Below, piece after piece: positions 1-9,709 of a stretch of DNA of 64,000 nt (position 1 is its first letter; each line of letters starts with the position of its first letter). Both the position numbers and the translations under genes were made by a program. Origin of the DNA: Paulinella micropora (Eukaryota; Cercozoa; Imbricatea; Euglyphida; Paulinellidae); NCBI GenBank assembly GCA_019918135.1, contig WBZZ01005947.1, positions 126,001 to 190,000 of the forward strand. Direction: 5' to 3'. The notes beneath the pieces are model-generated. The model searched no databases and was not told where the DNA came from. It saw nothing but the letters and a program-made list of their open reading frames with translations.

Positions 1-1
1 G

Positions 2-751
2 CTGGCGACGGTCTGCAGCGCCTTGAATGTAGTTTCAAGTTACCGCAGCTCGGATGGCGGGGATTCCACGTTGCTCGAGCTCGCCTTTGACCAAGGGGAT
101 CTGCCTTCCAGCCAGACCGAGGGCTTATTACAGTTTCAGGTCGAAGGAGCAGCCATCGGCGCGGGGCTGCGCGGCCTCCTGCACGGAACCCTGACTGTAG
201 CACCGCCCGAGTCAGTTGTAGAACGTAACCTGTTGGGCTACGTGCCTGAAGGCTCGAACACACGCACCTTCAGCCTGTGCAACACGTTGCAGAACGAAGC
301 GCAGCTGGCGGGCGCGAGTGAACGGGGGTCGGCGCTGGCTGATTATTCGTTGCAAGCCCTCCAAGAACAAGCCCAGAAAAACAGCAGGCGCCGTCGGTTG
401 CAACAACTGACAAACGGCGTGCAGCCCTGTCCGGCCGACGGCGACGACGCGGAATGCAAGGAGCTGAACGCCGCTTTCCCTGGTCGTTACGTTTGTTACG
501 CGTACAATCTCATGAACGTGGAGCTCTTTAGGTTCTGTATAGACAGCAGGATGTGCCTGCAAGGCGCCTCGGACACGGTTTGCATGCAGGGCATTGCCAA
601 TTGCACTGCCGCGACCAAGCTTTCTCTGTACAGCGGGGCCCCCACGAGCTGTACTGAGGTATGCCGCGTCGGCCAGTACTGTGCAGTTCAGTGTGTGGAT
701 GTTCAGCAGCAGCTGTTGCAGCGTCTTGTTCTGCTGCTGGCCGGTCTTTGA
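2..751 (+). CDS. N-terminal portion of large Cys-rich surface glycoprotein (5' partial)
   Basis: The frame is open from the window edge, so the start lies upstream. The product is Cys-rich with N-glycosylation sequons (for example NCTA), and its codons are GC-rich at third positions. A polybasic stretch NSRRRRLQQ near 379-405 resembles a furin-type processing site and recurs in the second glycoprotein. Convincing coding ends near position 680-700 (…TEVCRVGQYC); the last ~50 bases up to the TGA at 749-751 look like the reverse complement of coding sequence. The C-terminal part of the same gene most likely resumes at about 954. No family recognised; role as a virion or secreted surface protein is inferred. 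Confidence 0.6.
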   Translation: MATVCSALNVVSSYRSSDGGDSTLLELAFDQGDLPSSQTEGLLQFQVEGAAIGAGLRGLLHGTLTVAPPESVVERNLLGYVPEGSNTRTFSLCNTLQNEAQLAGASERGSALADYSLQALQEQAQKNSRRRRLQQLTNGVQPCPADGDDAECKELNAAFPGRYVCYAYNLMNVELFRFCIDSRMCLQGASDTVCMQGIANCTAATKLSLYSGAPTSCTEVCRVGQYCAVQCVDVQQQLLQRLVLLLAGL

Positions 752-985
752 GAGATTTTTGAGCGCACTGTCGTAGATCTGCGCCGTCTTGTCAAGCTGG
801 GCCTGCATGTCGGTCAGCCCCTTGAAACCACTGCTGAACGCGACTGCAAAGTCCTTCCGTGCCTTATCCGAGATGGCCTCTGTCAGTCTCTCATCGTAGC
901 AATTGCCCGTACCGGGAGTGTCCCCGAGGTGGGGGGCACCCATCGTGCTAGTAATGTCGACGCAAACGCCCACGCTTAATTGCGC
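680..985 (-). other. Antisense-coding segment inside the glycoprotein gene (possible inversion)
   Basis: On the plus strand no frame here looks coding, and the flanking frames stop or begin here. On the minus strand the segment encodes an amphipathic helical stretch with strong G/C third-position bias and a sequon (QNKT), very like the helical stretch that starts the downstream part. Its end reads …HTLNC, and the downstream plus-strand frame opens with …PTLNC; the two ends show imperfect inverted similarity. A clean inversion alone would not restore frame, because the left and right frames differ by one base, so an extra indel must be assumed. Confidence 0.5.
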
Positions 986-3900
986 TGACATCCAGAAAGA
1001 GCAGGTAAATTCGACGGCGCAGGACTTTCAGCTCCTGGACGCAAAGATCCAGGAGTACACACGGCACGAAAACTCCATGCTGAAGGACTTCAACAGGACT
1101 ACCGACGCGGCGTTTTTGGATCTGCAGACGGTGGAGGGGTCCCTGAATGCCATGATCAACGCCGTGAACGCCCTGTTCCGGGCACTCTTGGCACAGAGCA
1201 AAGTGCAGAGTACGTTGATGGCAGAATTTACGGTGGACCTGGCAGCGCTGCTGGACATGGCTCGTGCCACGCTAGCCGAGGTGCGCGAGCTGCAGACGTC
1301 GGAGCGCCCGCGCCGCGCCCTCGCGGCTATGCTGTTCGCCTATGCCGAGCAGGCGGCCGAGCGGTCCAACACACACTTGCTAGCGGAGGGCGGCGTGCCG
1401 CCGCTGGGCTTTGCCCGCGTGAACGACCCGAGCGACCCCTACTGGTTCCGATTCACAACAGTAATCCAGTTCGAGCAGGACATGTTGAATGCAGACTTTA
1501 TAACGGCCGCCAAGATAGATGACCTCTTCAAATGGGCGCTGCAGGACCCGGAGGTCCGCTGGAATTACGAGACATACACACCGACAACCCAGGACCTGAA
1601 CCCCTCTTGGCTGCTTTCTGCCGAGCCCCTGACGATCGCCGAGTACTGGAACAAGACCAGGGGCAACCACCCGGACGAGGCAGGGAAATTCGCCAAGTAC
1701 GCGGATGATCTTAACGCACAGCACGCGGTGAACGAGGGCATGGGCCGCGTCCGCTGGCTGTTGCTTAACACCGTGCGCTTCTTCTGTGACCCGCAGTTCT
1801 TGCTAGAGCAGAGCGACAACTGGTTCACGTTCAGGGACATCATGGGGTTGCTAGGGCCCCCGGGCTGCGAGCCCCCGGCCCTCGGCACGCAGTCGCGCCC
1901 GGACAACGCCTGCCACTGCTGGCTGAACGTGACGCGCTCGCGCTGCCTGCGCAAGGCCAACACGCCGCCGTGGACCGCGGGCGCGGAGGAGGAGGCCGCG
2001 GTCGGAACAACCACGGGCATGTGCGGGACCGCCGCCGGCCAGGACGTGACAAATCTGTTCTACGGCGGCTGGCTGCCGCACGGCGCGCGCGAGGAGACGT
2101 TCACGTCGGAGCGGGAGCTCACTGAGTTGCTGCGCGTGTGGTGCGCCGCGGCCGTCAAGAGCGCACCCGACGGCCGGCTCTTTTTCAACAGCAACCTGCT
2201 GGAGCTGGCGCTGCAGCTCAAGCCCAACGCCGTCCCGCGGCTGGGCCCCTGGCAGACGGCGCGGCAGCCCTTTGACGAAGAGTACAAGTACTGCTCTACG
2301 CACTGGGCCGACATTGAGCCTCAGTCGGCGCTGCTGCGGCGGCGCTCTGACACCAGCAACGCCGCCACGCTGCCATACCTGTTCTTCTACACGGCGCAGC
2401 AGGCGACTCGGTTCTTGCGCCAACGCGAGATGACGCAGGTACTGATCGACGTAGCGGGCGATCTGCCCGACGACGTAGACATGTCGCCGAGGCCGTTCTT
2501 TACGCGTTCGCCGGCGAGGATGCGCGCCCCCCAAGTCCCCCCCGCGCTGGGTGACAGCGCGTGGACCGTGCCGCCCGAGGTGGCCAACTGCGACACGCTG
2601 ACGGCCGGCTTCAGCACGGCCAGACTCCTGCCGCTCTGGCAGCTTAGGCACGTGGAGACGCGCCAGAGATTTTCACTGCAGCTGAAAAACCTAGATTCGG
2701 GCGTGGTCTATACCCAGAACCTAAGCCTGCCAGTGCCGCACCAACTGCCGGCTGAGTCAATGTTGGTGTTGGGCTACCTTTCGTGCCTGCACCACTGGTG
2801 CGGGCTCCGCAACAACTACAGCTTTGTGTATGACGTGCTGCCCGAAGAGGTTAGCGGGCACCCCAACCAGGCGCTGCGTTATACCGACTACGTCATGTTC
2901 TTTCCCGAGGATGAGCGCGGCGTTTTGCAGCAGGACAGACATTTGTTGTCCCCGCTGGGCTGCGCGACTGCCGATTGTGACAGTAGCGGCGACTGCGCGC
3001 CGCACCACCTCAGCAACCGCGCGACAGTGCAGGGCGAAACGCAGGCCGAGTTCTGGAAACGCCAGCACCTCAGCGCTCGCCTGAACCCCACGCGCATGGG
3101 GCGCTCGCCCGTGGACTCGCGCAAGCGCCTGCTAAATGGTGTGCCTTGGCAGCGCAGGCGCTGCGAACAGAATGGTATGCCCGAGGGCCCACTGTGCCAA
3201 CTGCTGCGCACGCACTGGTTGCCGTCGCTGAACTTCCTCGGTGGCGAGACGCTTGACAACGTGGGCTGCGCGGACGGGCGCTTCCCGTTGCGGCCGCTCA
3301 ACTGGTCGTCACGGTTGAGCTTCGACGTGCCGGGCACCAGCTTTGCGCGCCGCGACGAGGTCGCAACCTGGTGCCCGATCGACGGTAGTGCGGTAATTGA
3401 GCACCGGTCTCCTGTGGTCAACGAACCCGGGCTGAGGCTGCGCTTTCGTCAGGGACTGGACGCGGGCGCCGGCGCGGCGCGGCTGCTGCGGCTGCAGGTG
3501 TGGCGCCGCAACACGACATTTGCGCAGTCCGACCTGTCGTACCCCACGGCGCAGGGCCTGTACCTGGTCGACGTGCCGGGCACCGACAACCCGGCAGCCG
3601 CGGCGGCAATTGCGAACGGGACCAGCGAGCTGTGGTTGCGCGTCCTGGTTAGCACGCAAACGCAGCCGACCCTAGAATGCCTGTCCTTGTCGCTTGATAA
3701 CGTAGGCGCCGTCCAGACAGTTGACAGTTTTTTTACTTCGGCCGGCGGCGCGGGCGGCGTGGCCGGAGGCACCATTGAGCATATGTGGATCCAGATGCAG
3801 ACGGGAGCGGCCGGCACCGGCACGGTCGCCGCGTTGGTGGCGGCCAGGACCGCGGCCGCGACGGCTGATTTGTGGAAAGACATATCGAGGGCCGAAAATG

Positions 3901-4883
3901 CTACTGTCCTCGCAAACTTGCTCAATCAGTGGGAGCTGGAGCTGGCGGCATTACGGGCTACACTAATGTCCTCGTTCGCCGAGAACGAAGAGTACCTGCG
4001 GCGTTCGGCCGCGGACGCAGACACACTCGCCCGCCAGCTGGAAGCCACCCTCAACCAGACCAAGTCGGTGCTGTCAACCTTTGACGCCGACCTGGAGGCG
4101 GCGCAACAGGCAGTAACCAACATCACTCTCAGTAACGAAACGCTGCGGAACGCCAGCGCTAGATGGACCGCGTGGTCCAAGGACATCGGCGACCTCGGAG
4201 CCTCGTTGGCCAACGACGGGCTGTTCCAGTCGGTCGTGAGCGGCTACGTGCCCTCGGTTGTGGCAAGCGAGTACGTCATCGGCCAGACAGTGAGGGTGCC
4301 AGTCACGACGTTCTCGGAACAACCCCGCCGGAACGCCTGGGGACAGGTTGTGCGGTCGTTTTCCTCGCGGCGTTGGGACGTATTCAAGAACGGTGCCTCT
4401 GATTTTTTCAAGGACGTAGGCAAATGGATTGAGAAGGCGGTCGACTGCGCGGTCGACATAGCCACTAGCCTGAATTTCAACTGCCTCGCGCCTAACGCTC
4501 CGCAATGCAAGCTAACCAAGCCCAAGATCCTATGCATGTTCTGCTACGAGAAAAACAAGTTGTTTCACACGTGCCGTGGCAACTACGTCCGCACCGATAG
4601 CCAGAATAACGTGCTCGTGCCGTGCAAACTGAAGAAGGTGGTCTGGAAGTCCCAGTACGTCGTGCGCTATATCTTGATAGTCTTGATCGTCATTGTAATA
4701 CCACTGGTCATGCTTGGCTTGCTCGGATATGTAAGCTGGGAGGTGTACGACAGGTGCCAAAAATCACGACTGACCGACGCACAGCTTGCTGTCAACAAGC
4801 GATGGCTGAACGACGACACAAAGGCCGACCAAAAGGCCACAAAACCGCTCCTGGGAAGGAAACGAAAGATAGTGCCTCTGTGA
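954..4883 (+). CDS. C-terminal portion of large membrane-anchored glycoprotein
   Basis: About 1,310 residues from the first ATG at 954. It begins with a long amphipathic helical region, followed by a Cys-rich globular ectodomain with many sequons. A second coiled-coil region follows (encoded around 3870-4190), then a Cys cluster, a single strong transmembrane helix (YILIVLIVIVIPLVMLGLLG, around 4668-4730) and a basic ~45-residue cytoplasmic tail. The architecture of two helical stretches, a C-terminal anchor and a short tail is that of a type I surface protein, and a role in attachment or fusion is possible but unproven. There is no signal peptide at this start, so it is probably the distal part of the gene that begins left of the window. 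Confidence 0.65.
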   Translation: MSTQTPTLNCADIQKEQVNSTAQDFQLLDAKIQEYTRHENSMLKDFNRTTDAAFLDLQTVEGSLNAMINAVNALFRALLAQSKVQSTLMAEFTVDLAALLDMARATLAEVRELQTSERPRRALAAMLFAYAEQAAERSNTHLLAEGGVPPLGFARVNDPSDPYWFRFTTVIQFEQDMLNADFITAAKIDDLFKWALQDPEVRWNYETYTPTTQDLNPSWLLSAEPLTIAEYWNKTRGNHPDEAGKFAKYADDLNAQHAVNEGMGRVRWLLLNTVRFFCDPQFLLEQSDNWFTFRDIMGLLGPPGCEPPALGTQSRPDNACHCWLNVTRSRCLRKANTPPWTAGAEEEAAVGTTTGMCGTAAGQDVTNLFYGGWLPHGAREETFTSERELTELLRVWCAAAVKSAPDGRLFFNSNLLELALQLKPNAVPRLGPWQTARQPFDEEYKYCSTHWADIEPQSALLRRRSDTSNAATLPYLFFYTAQQATRFLRQREMTQVLIDVAGDLPDDVDMSPRPFFTRSPARMRAPQVPPALGDSAWTVPPEVANCDTLTAGFSTARLLPLWQLRHVETRQRFSLQLKNLDSGVVYTQNLSLPVPHQLPAESMLVLGYLSCLHHWCGLRNNYSFVYDVLPEEVSGHPNQALRYTDYVMFFPEDERGVLQQDRHLLSPLGCATADCDSSGDCAPHHLSNRATVQGETQAEFWKRQHLSARLNPTRMGRSPVDSRKRLLNGVPWQRRRCEQNGMPEGPLCQLLRTHWLPSLNFLGGETLDNVGCADGRFPLRPLNWSSRLSFDVPGTSFARRDEVATWCPIDGSAVIEHRSPVVNEPGLRLRFRQGLDAGAGAARLLRLQVWRRNTTFAQSDLSYPTAQGLYLVDVPGTDNPAAAAAIANGTSELWLRVLVSTQTQPTLECLSLSLDNVGAVQTVDSFFTSAGGAGGVAGGTIEHMWIQMQTGAAGTGTVAALVAARTAAATADLWKDISRAENATVLANLLNQWELELAALRATLMSSFAENEEYLRRSAADADTLARQLEATLNQTKSVLSTFDADLEAAQQAVTNITLSNETLRNASARWTAWSKDIGDLGASLANDGLFQSVVSGYVPSVVASEYVIGQTVRVPVTTFSEQPRRNAWGQVVRSFSSRRWDVFKNGASDFFKDVGKWIEKAVDCAVDIATSLNFNCLAPNAPQCKLTKPKILCMFCYEKNKLFHTCRGNYVRTDSQNNVLVPCKLKKVVWKSQYVVRYILIVLIVIVIPLVMLGLLGYVSWEVYDRCQKSRLTDAQLAVNKRWLNDDTKADQKATKPLLGRKRKIVPL

Positions 4884-5041
4884 AGCGCTCTCGTTTATGT
4901 CGTGAGCGGCAAAAAAAAAGCAAAGTCACCAAACCTTTTTTTAAATTACAAAACACTTATTGGAAACGTGCCTGCCTGTGCGTTTTTTTTTGTAAAATGT
5001 CAGGAGGGCGGCTTATTTTAAGTGGAGAAAAACTACACGCT
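4884..5041. other. Convergent intergenic spacer with poly-A/T tracts
   Basis: The spacer between two converging 3' ends is AT-rich with runs of A9, T7 and T9 in otherwise GC-rich surroundings. It is the expected place for transcript 3'-end formation for both neighbours. No gene seen. Confidence 0.4.
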
Positions 5042-8000
5042 TTAGAACACAGGATGCCCACACTTGATCTCACCGCCAGACTGAGGTGGTTTATCCGTCG
5101 CCTTATTCAGCGAATCTTTTTCGCCAGCAGGGAGCCGCACAGAGAAACTGTCGTGACAATACACTGGATTAGTAATCCAATCGTTCTTCTTTGGCAGCAA
5201 AGGGCTGCAGGGAAAGCCTGCACTACTGCGAATTACAGGGTCGCTAAAATTCTCTGGCCCAGGAACTGAAAAGCTACCAAAACAAGCACCGGGCTCTGCC
5301 ACCATCTTCGGCTGCACCGAGCCTGAAGGCATGGACAGGCTAAAGCTGGATAGGCAAACAGGCGTGATCGGATCGTCTTTACGTGGATTCGATGATTCAA
5401 CAGCATCGCTACTTGCACGGTCTCTGGCGGAGGTTGTTGCGCTGTTGGTATACTGTTCGTGCGCGTTGGTGTGTGCCTGTTGGTAGTCTGTCGCTGTAAC
5501 AGCCCTGTTATCTTTGCTCACGGTGACAGAGCCCTTGCACAGTCGGTCAGACACCGACCTCTGCGTCGCCGCCTTCTGGCACTCGATGCACACGGAAACC
5601 GAGACCGACCCCTGCGTCGTCACGACCCCGGCGTTCTTGCAACCGACGTCAGAAACCGACCCCTGCGTCGTCACGACCCCGGCGTTCTTGCAAACGCTGC
5701 ACACAGAAACCGAGACCGACCCCGGCGTCGTCACGACCCCGGCGTTCTTGCAAACGCTGCACACAGAAACCGAGAACGACCCCGGCGAATGTGGCATTGC
5801 CTTTTGGTCTTTGACGTCGGAACCCGAGGCCACACTCGCCGCGGCACTGTCGCGTTCCTTGCACGCCGGGCAGAAAGACACAGTCACGGACTTCTGCGGC
5901 GCCGCTTGCTGATAATTGCTGCGCACGGAACCCGAGGCCGGCATTGCCTTTCGGCACGCGATGCACAAGGAAACCGAGAACGACCCCTGCGTCGTCACGA
6001 CCCCGGCGTTCTGGCAAACGACGTCGGAACCCGAGGCCACAGTCGTCGCCGCCTTCTGGCACTCGATGCACACGGAAACCGACAACGACCCCGGCGTCGC
6101 GGCCATGTTGTCTGCGCACGCCTTGCACAATCCGTCCGACATCGACTCCTGCGTTGTCACGACCTCGGCGTTCTGGCAAACGCTGCACACAGAAACCGAG
6201 AACGACCCCTGCGTCGTCACGACCCCGGCGTTCTTGCAAACGCTGCACAAGGAAACCGAGACCGACCCCGGCGTCGTCACGACCCCGGCGTTCTTGCAAA
6301 CGCTGCACAAGGAAACCGAGAACGACCCCTGCGAATGTGGCATTGCCTTTTGGTCTTTGACGTCGGAACCCGAGGCCACACTCGCCGCGGCACTGTCGCG
6401 TTCCTTGCACGCCGGGCAGAAAGACACAGTCACTGACTTCTGCGGCGCCGCTTGCTGATAATTGCTGCGCACGGAATCCGAGGCCGGCATTGCCTTTCGG
6501 CACGCGATGCACAAGGAAACCGAGAACGACCCCTGCGTCGTCACGGCCCCGGCGTTCTGGCAGACGACGTCGGAACCCGAAGCCACATTCGCCGCGGCAC
6601 TGTCGCATTCCTTGCACGCCGGGCAGAAAGACACAGTCACGGACTTCTGCGGCGCCGCTTGCTGATAATTGCTGCGCACGGAACCCGACCCCTGCGAATG
6701 TGGCATTGCTTTTCGGCACGCGATGCACACGGAAACCGACCCCTGCGTCGTCACGACCGCGGCGTTCTGGCAGACGACGTCGGAAACCGAGGCCACAGTC
6801 GCCGCGGCTTGCAGCGCGTCCTTGCACGCCGGGCAGAAAGACACAGTCACGGACCCCTGCGTCGCGACTTCGTGCTTGCATTTGCGGCACCAAGACCCAG
6901 TGAAGCTCGCGGTGATGGCGCGTTTGCACCTTTCACAAACAGGAACGGAGACCGACCGAGACAAGCTGATACTTTGGGCCAAAACACCGTGCTGACAATC
7001 TTGCATTGAAAACTTGGACGCGGTCTTTCGTAGGCAGCTGTCGCACCAAGAACTTGCACCGGATCCAGAGACCTCACGCTTAGACGCTTTCGACACTCTT
7101 GTATTTCGCAGGCAGTTGTCGCAGAAGGAACCTGATCCAGAGGCTCCATGTTTAGTCGCATGGCTACACGCCGGTACTGTTGTCTTTTTCGGATACTTAT
7201 GATCAGCATCAAGCACATACCCGTCCGTTCTTAACCCCGGTCTCTGGGAACCACCTCCCGAAGACACCGAGGCCGGCGCTGCCAGATCGCCTGAGCCTTG
7301 TTTGGTGCCGGGTACGATCGCGGCCACCACACAAACACGCAAAATAGCGGGCTTTGCTAGATTCTCCAAATCGAAAGGAGGCGGGCTCGGATCTTGTGCT
7401 GTGACTTGTCCAAGCCGTAGTGCTTCTCCAAGCAAGCCACGCGTGTCACTAGGCAACAAGAGCCGCACGCTACCATCTTTCTCAAACTGGAAATATTCAC
7501 GGGCTTTGCTTGCTCTGGGCTCTGCCCGACTGTTTAAGGGCACACCGATTTTCGTAGCTTCATCTTGCGAGTCTGTGCTCGAGTCCGTCAGGGAATCGTT
7601 CGGCCTCTCTGAATCAGCGCATTGTTTCCACGACATATAATGTGCTAGAACTAGGATTTGTTCGGCCGTGCTAAGGGTTTTGCCTGCTGGCACATGTATG
7701 TTTGTCTGGAGCAGGGCCCGGATGTCTGCGCCGATCTCTGGGTTGCCTACCGTAGCAAGCCTGATCTTGAACGTGTTGTCGTAGAGAGCGTCGAGCTGGC
7801 CGATCTGGAAGTGAGTACAGCCGTCGTCGTTACGGTCTGAGGACTCGTTTTCCCGTATCTTGACGCAGGACGCCCAGAGCAGCGGGAACACGTGGCCGTC
7901 CTGGCGCAACGAGTCGATTGCAGCTTGGTAGCACGAAGGCTCCGTGGGCAGTTGATAAACCTTGTTAATCACCTGCACCTTGCACTCTGGCTCAAACAAG

Positions 8001-8380
8001 CATGGCAGCCGGGGGCAGATCATTCTTTTTTGTATGCAGTCTTGCAGGCTTGCGGCGTCCGTTACAGGATCACTTTGAAATACCTCCTTGAGACTTTGCA
8101 AGGAACGTTTCTTTGGGTTAAAGCTCCAATACATCTGCAAGTATTGGAGCAGCTTCTCCTCCACAGAACAGGCCGATTTACTGCCTGCCAATTTGCTCTC
8201 GAGCAGATGATACATTGAGGGATCCATTTCACCATCATTAGGCAGCTGCTGTAAATCGTGGGCGGTAATTGCCAGGCACTGCCTGTCTCCGCCGGCCGGG
8301 GCTTGAATACTCGCAGAAATCGTATCATCATAACCACCGAACACACTCATGTCTTCGTCTCGTTCGAATAGGTCTGCCAT
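5042..8380 (-). CDS. CxxC tandem-repeat protein (~1,110 aa)
   Basis: The start is taken as the ATG at 8380 (MADLFERDED) rather than upstream near-cognate codons. Residues 1 to ~340 form a unique helical region with no family I recognise. Residues ~390-960 carry at least two dozen short Ser/Val-rich modules, each with a CxxC pair, for example VSFCPACK and VSVCSVCKNAG. Paired CxxC modules suggest zinc ribbons. The DNA repeats with a 60-bp (20-residue) period plus a higher-order repeat of ~540 bp (5788-6000 against 6331-6543). The C-terminus (~100 residues) is Ser/Pro-rich and unique. The number of repeats probably varies between isolates. Function unknown; nucleic-acid or protein scaffolding through zinc modules is a guess. 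Confidence 0.8.
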   Translation of the reverse strand: MADLFERDEDMSVFGGYDDTISASIQAPAGGDRQCLAITAHDLQQLPNDGEMDPSMYHLLESKLAGSKSACSVEEKLLQYLQMYWSFNPKKRSLQSLKEVFQSDPVTDAASLQDCIQKRMICPRLPCLFEPECKVQVINKVYQLPTEPSCYQAAIDSLRQDGHVFPLLWASCVKIRENESSDRNDDGCTHFQIGQLDALYDNTFKIRLATVGNPEIGADIRALLQTNIHVPAGKTLSTAEQILVLAHYMSWKQCADSERPNDSLTDSSTDSQDEATKIGVPLNSRAEPRASKAREYFQFEKDGSVRLLLPSDTRGLLGEALRLGQVTAQDPSPPPFDLENLAKPAILRVCVVAAIVPGTKQGSGDLAAPASVSSGGGSQRPGLRTDGYVLDADHKYPKKTTVPACSHATKHGASGSGSFCDNCLRNTRVSKASKREVSGSGASSWCDSCLRKTASKFSMQDCQHGVLAQSISLSRSVSVPVCERCKRAITASFTGSWCRKCKHEVATQGSVTVSFCPACKDALQAAATVASVSDVVCQNAAVVTTQGSVSVCIACRKAMPHSQGSGSVRSNYQQAAPQKSVTVSFCPACKECDSAAANVASGSDVVCQNAGAVTTQGSFSVSLCIACRKAMPASDSVRSNYQQAAPQKSVTVSFCPACKERDSAAASVASGSDVKDQKAMPHSQGSFSVSLCSVCKNAGVVTTPGSVSVSLCSVCKNAGVVTTQGSFSVSVCSVCQNAEVVTTQESMSDGLCKACADNMAATPGSLSVSVCIECQKAATTVASGSDVVCQNAGVVTTQGSFSVSLCIACRKAMPASGSVRSNYQQAAPQKSVTVSFCPACKERDSAAASVASGSDVKDQKAMPHSPGSFSVSVCSVCKNAGVVTTPGSVSVSVCSVCKNAGVVTTQGSVSDVGCKNAGVVTTQGSVSVSVCIECQKAATQRSVSDRLCKGSVTVSKDNRAVTATDYQQAHTNAHEQYTNSATTSARDRASSDAVESSNPRKDDPITPVCLSSFSLSMPSGSVQPKMVAEPGACFGSFSVPGPENFSDPVIRSSAGFPCSPLLPKKNDWITNPVYCHDSFSVRLPAGEKDSLNKATDKPPQSGGEIKCGHPVF
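5590..7000. repeat. 60-bp period coding repeats with ~540-bp higher-order unit
   Basis: Units related to gtcgtcacgaccccggcgtt recur about every 60 bases, keeping the minus-strand frame. Blocks 5788-6000 and 6331-6543 are almost identical, showing an additional segmental duplication inside the gene. Confidence 0.75.
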
Positions 8381-8788
8381 TTTTTTTGTTAGAAACAAGA
8401 GCTTTTTTCTTAATAATTTATTCTGTCAAGGTGGCCGCCGCTTGCTGAAAAGGGGAGGGGGGGGGCGGAAATGTTGAAGTGTTTTTTTTGTTTTGTTCCT
8501 GTTTTTTTAAAAATCTTTTCCTCCGCTCCCAGCAACCCCAGCTTTGCTTCCATCCACGCGATTTTTTTATTGTTTGCTTTTCGGGAAAGTCCCCCCCCCC
8601 CCCGCCCATCTGGTTTTCTTTTTTTGCTCCCCCCTCCCCGCCTCTCCCACCCCCCCCCCCCCCCCCCCCCCCATCCTTGCCGTCTGCTGTTTGGCGCCCC
8701 CTCCCTCCCACCCACAGTCTGCAAAAAAAAGTTCAAAGGACTACGACAGGCCTACATTTTCTCTTCCGTATTCCAAGTTGTTTTTAGT
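8381..8788. promoter_or_regulatory. Divergent promoter region with poly-G and poly-C runs
   Basis: This spacer lies between the diverging starts at 8380 (-) and 8789 (+). A G9 run at 8457-8465 (C9 on the minus coding strand) lies 77 nt upstream of the left gene. A C23 run at 8650-8672 lies 117 nt upstream of the right gene. Poly-T tracts are interspersed. Poly-Pro reading frames here are by-products of the C runs. Confidence 0.45.
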
Positions 8789-9709
8789 ATGCTTGGTTCC
8801 TGTACTGTCTCCGCGGGGGTTTCTTTCTTAAATCTCTTCAGGTTTGCAGAAGAATCAGGTAGGGGCGGCTATTCACATGTCTGGCGAGCGGCTTGCTTGT
8901 TGGACGATGCTACACATGACATCGTCGCCATCAAAATCTATACTGAATGCCAGCAGCTTCTGCACAGACAGGAATTCTATTTCCAGCGAGAATTATTTTT
9001 TCATGAGAGCACCGCAGTCGGGCTGGTCCCAGAGCCATTCGTTTTTATTGGTAACGCAGACTACAGCGCCATCGTAATGGAATTCATTCCGTACTCGTTG
9101 CCATACTTAATGCAGTGGCCCTCAACAAGGTGCCGTGCGCTAGAGTATTTAGCACAGCTTACAGTTCTTTTAGGGCCCCTCCACCGCGCAGGGTTTGTAC
9201 ACCGCGACATCAAACCACAGAATATTGGATTCCGCGGACATGGTGGAAACGTCTGTCTCATAGATTTCGGGCTCTCGGTCTTTCCGTGCTTGAGTGTTAG
9301 CGGCCGCCGAGACTGTCTGGCCGGGACACTTTCCTATATGAGCACGGAAAGCCATAATCAGAACCCGCCGAGCTGGCGAGACGACGTGTGGAACTTGGTT
9401 TACACCTTCTTTGAAGTGCTGGCGGGTCCGCTGCCGTGGTCTTCGGCCTACATCCCCCGTAAAAGACAGATATCAGAAAAAAACCAGTCTGTACTGAAAG
9501 CCAAGCTAGAATGGGAGCGCAGTCTTACAGAGGGCCGGACTTCCCACTGGTACGATCCGTACCTAATGGAGTGCATCCGAATCTGTAGAACGTCTTCAGA
9601 TGAAAGTCAGGTCCACCAAGACATTGCCATGGTAATAGGCGATTGCAAACAAACATACTCAACCAGGTACAAACGGGGAAAGGGGCTGCAAAATGCGCAG
9701 AGCTATTAA
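8789..9709 (+). CDS. Serine/threonine protein kinase, CK1-like
   Basis: The start is chosen at the ATG at 8789, just ahead of the kinase fold. The longer open frame upstream is a poly-Pro artefact of the C23 tract. Kinase landmarks are in order: glycine loop GRGGYSHV, VAIK lysine, HRDIKPQN catalytic loop, DFGLS magnesium loop and a substrate-binding region GTLSYMSTESH followed by the DDVW helix. The DFGLS loop, the GTLxYMS activation segment and the DDVWNLVYTFFE helix are typical of casein kinase 1/VRK-type kinases, which are common in giant viruses. All catalytic residues are present, so it is probably active. It is about 306 residues, a bare kinase domain with a short tail. Confidence 0.9.
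   Translation: MLGSCTVSAGVSFLNLFRFAEESGRGGYSHVWRAACLLDDATHDIVAIKIYTECQQLLHRQEFYFQRELFFHESTAVGLVPEPFVFIGNADYSAIVMEFIPYSLPYLMQWPSTRCRALEYLAQLTVLLGPLHRAGFVHRDIKPQNIGFRGHGGNVCLIDFGLSVFPCLSVSGRRDCLAGTLSYMSTESHNQNPPSWRDDVWNLVYTFFEVLAGPLPWSSAYIPRKRQISEKNQSVLKAKLEWERSLTEGRTSHWYDPYLMECIRICRTSSDESQVHQDIAMVIGDCKQTYSTRYKRGKGLQNAQSY

Noticed and set aside
1851-2651. 266-codon minus-strand frame inside the first glycoprotein gene
   Set aside because: Arg/Pro/Gly-rich shadow typical of high-GC coding sequence; unlike the 680-985 segment, the plus frame here is clearly coding.
8471-8788. N-terminal extension of the kinase with poly-Pro sequence
   Set aside because: Comes from C runs in the promoter region; the ATG at 8789 gives a normal kinase start.
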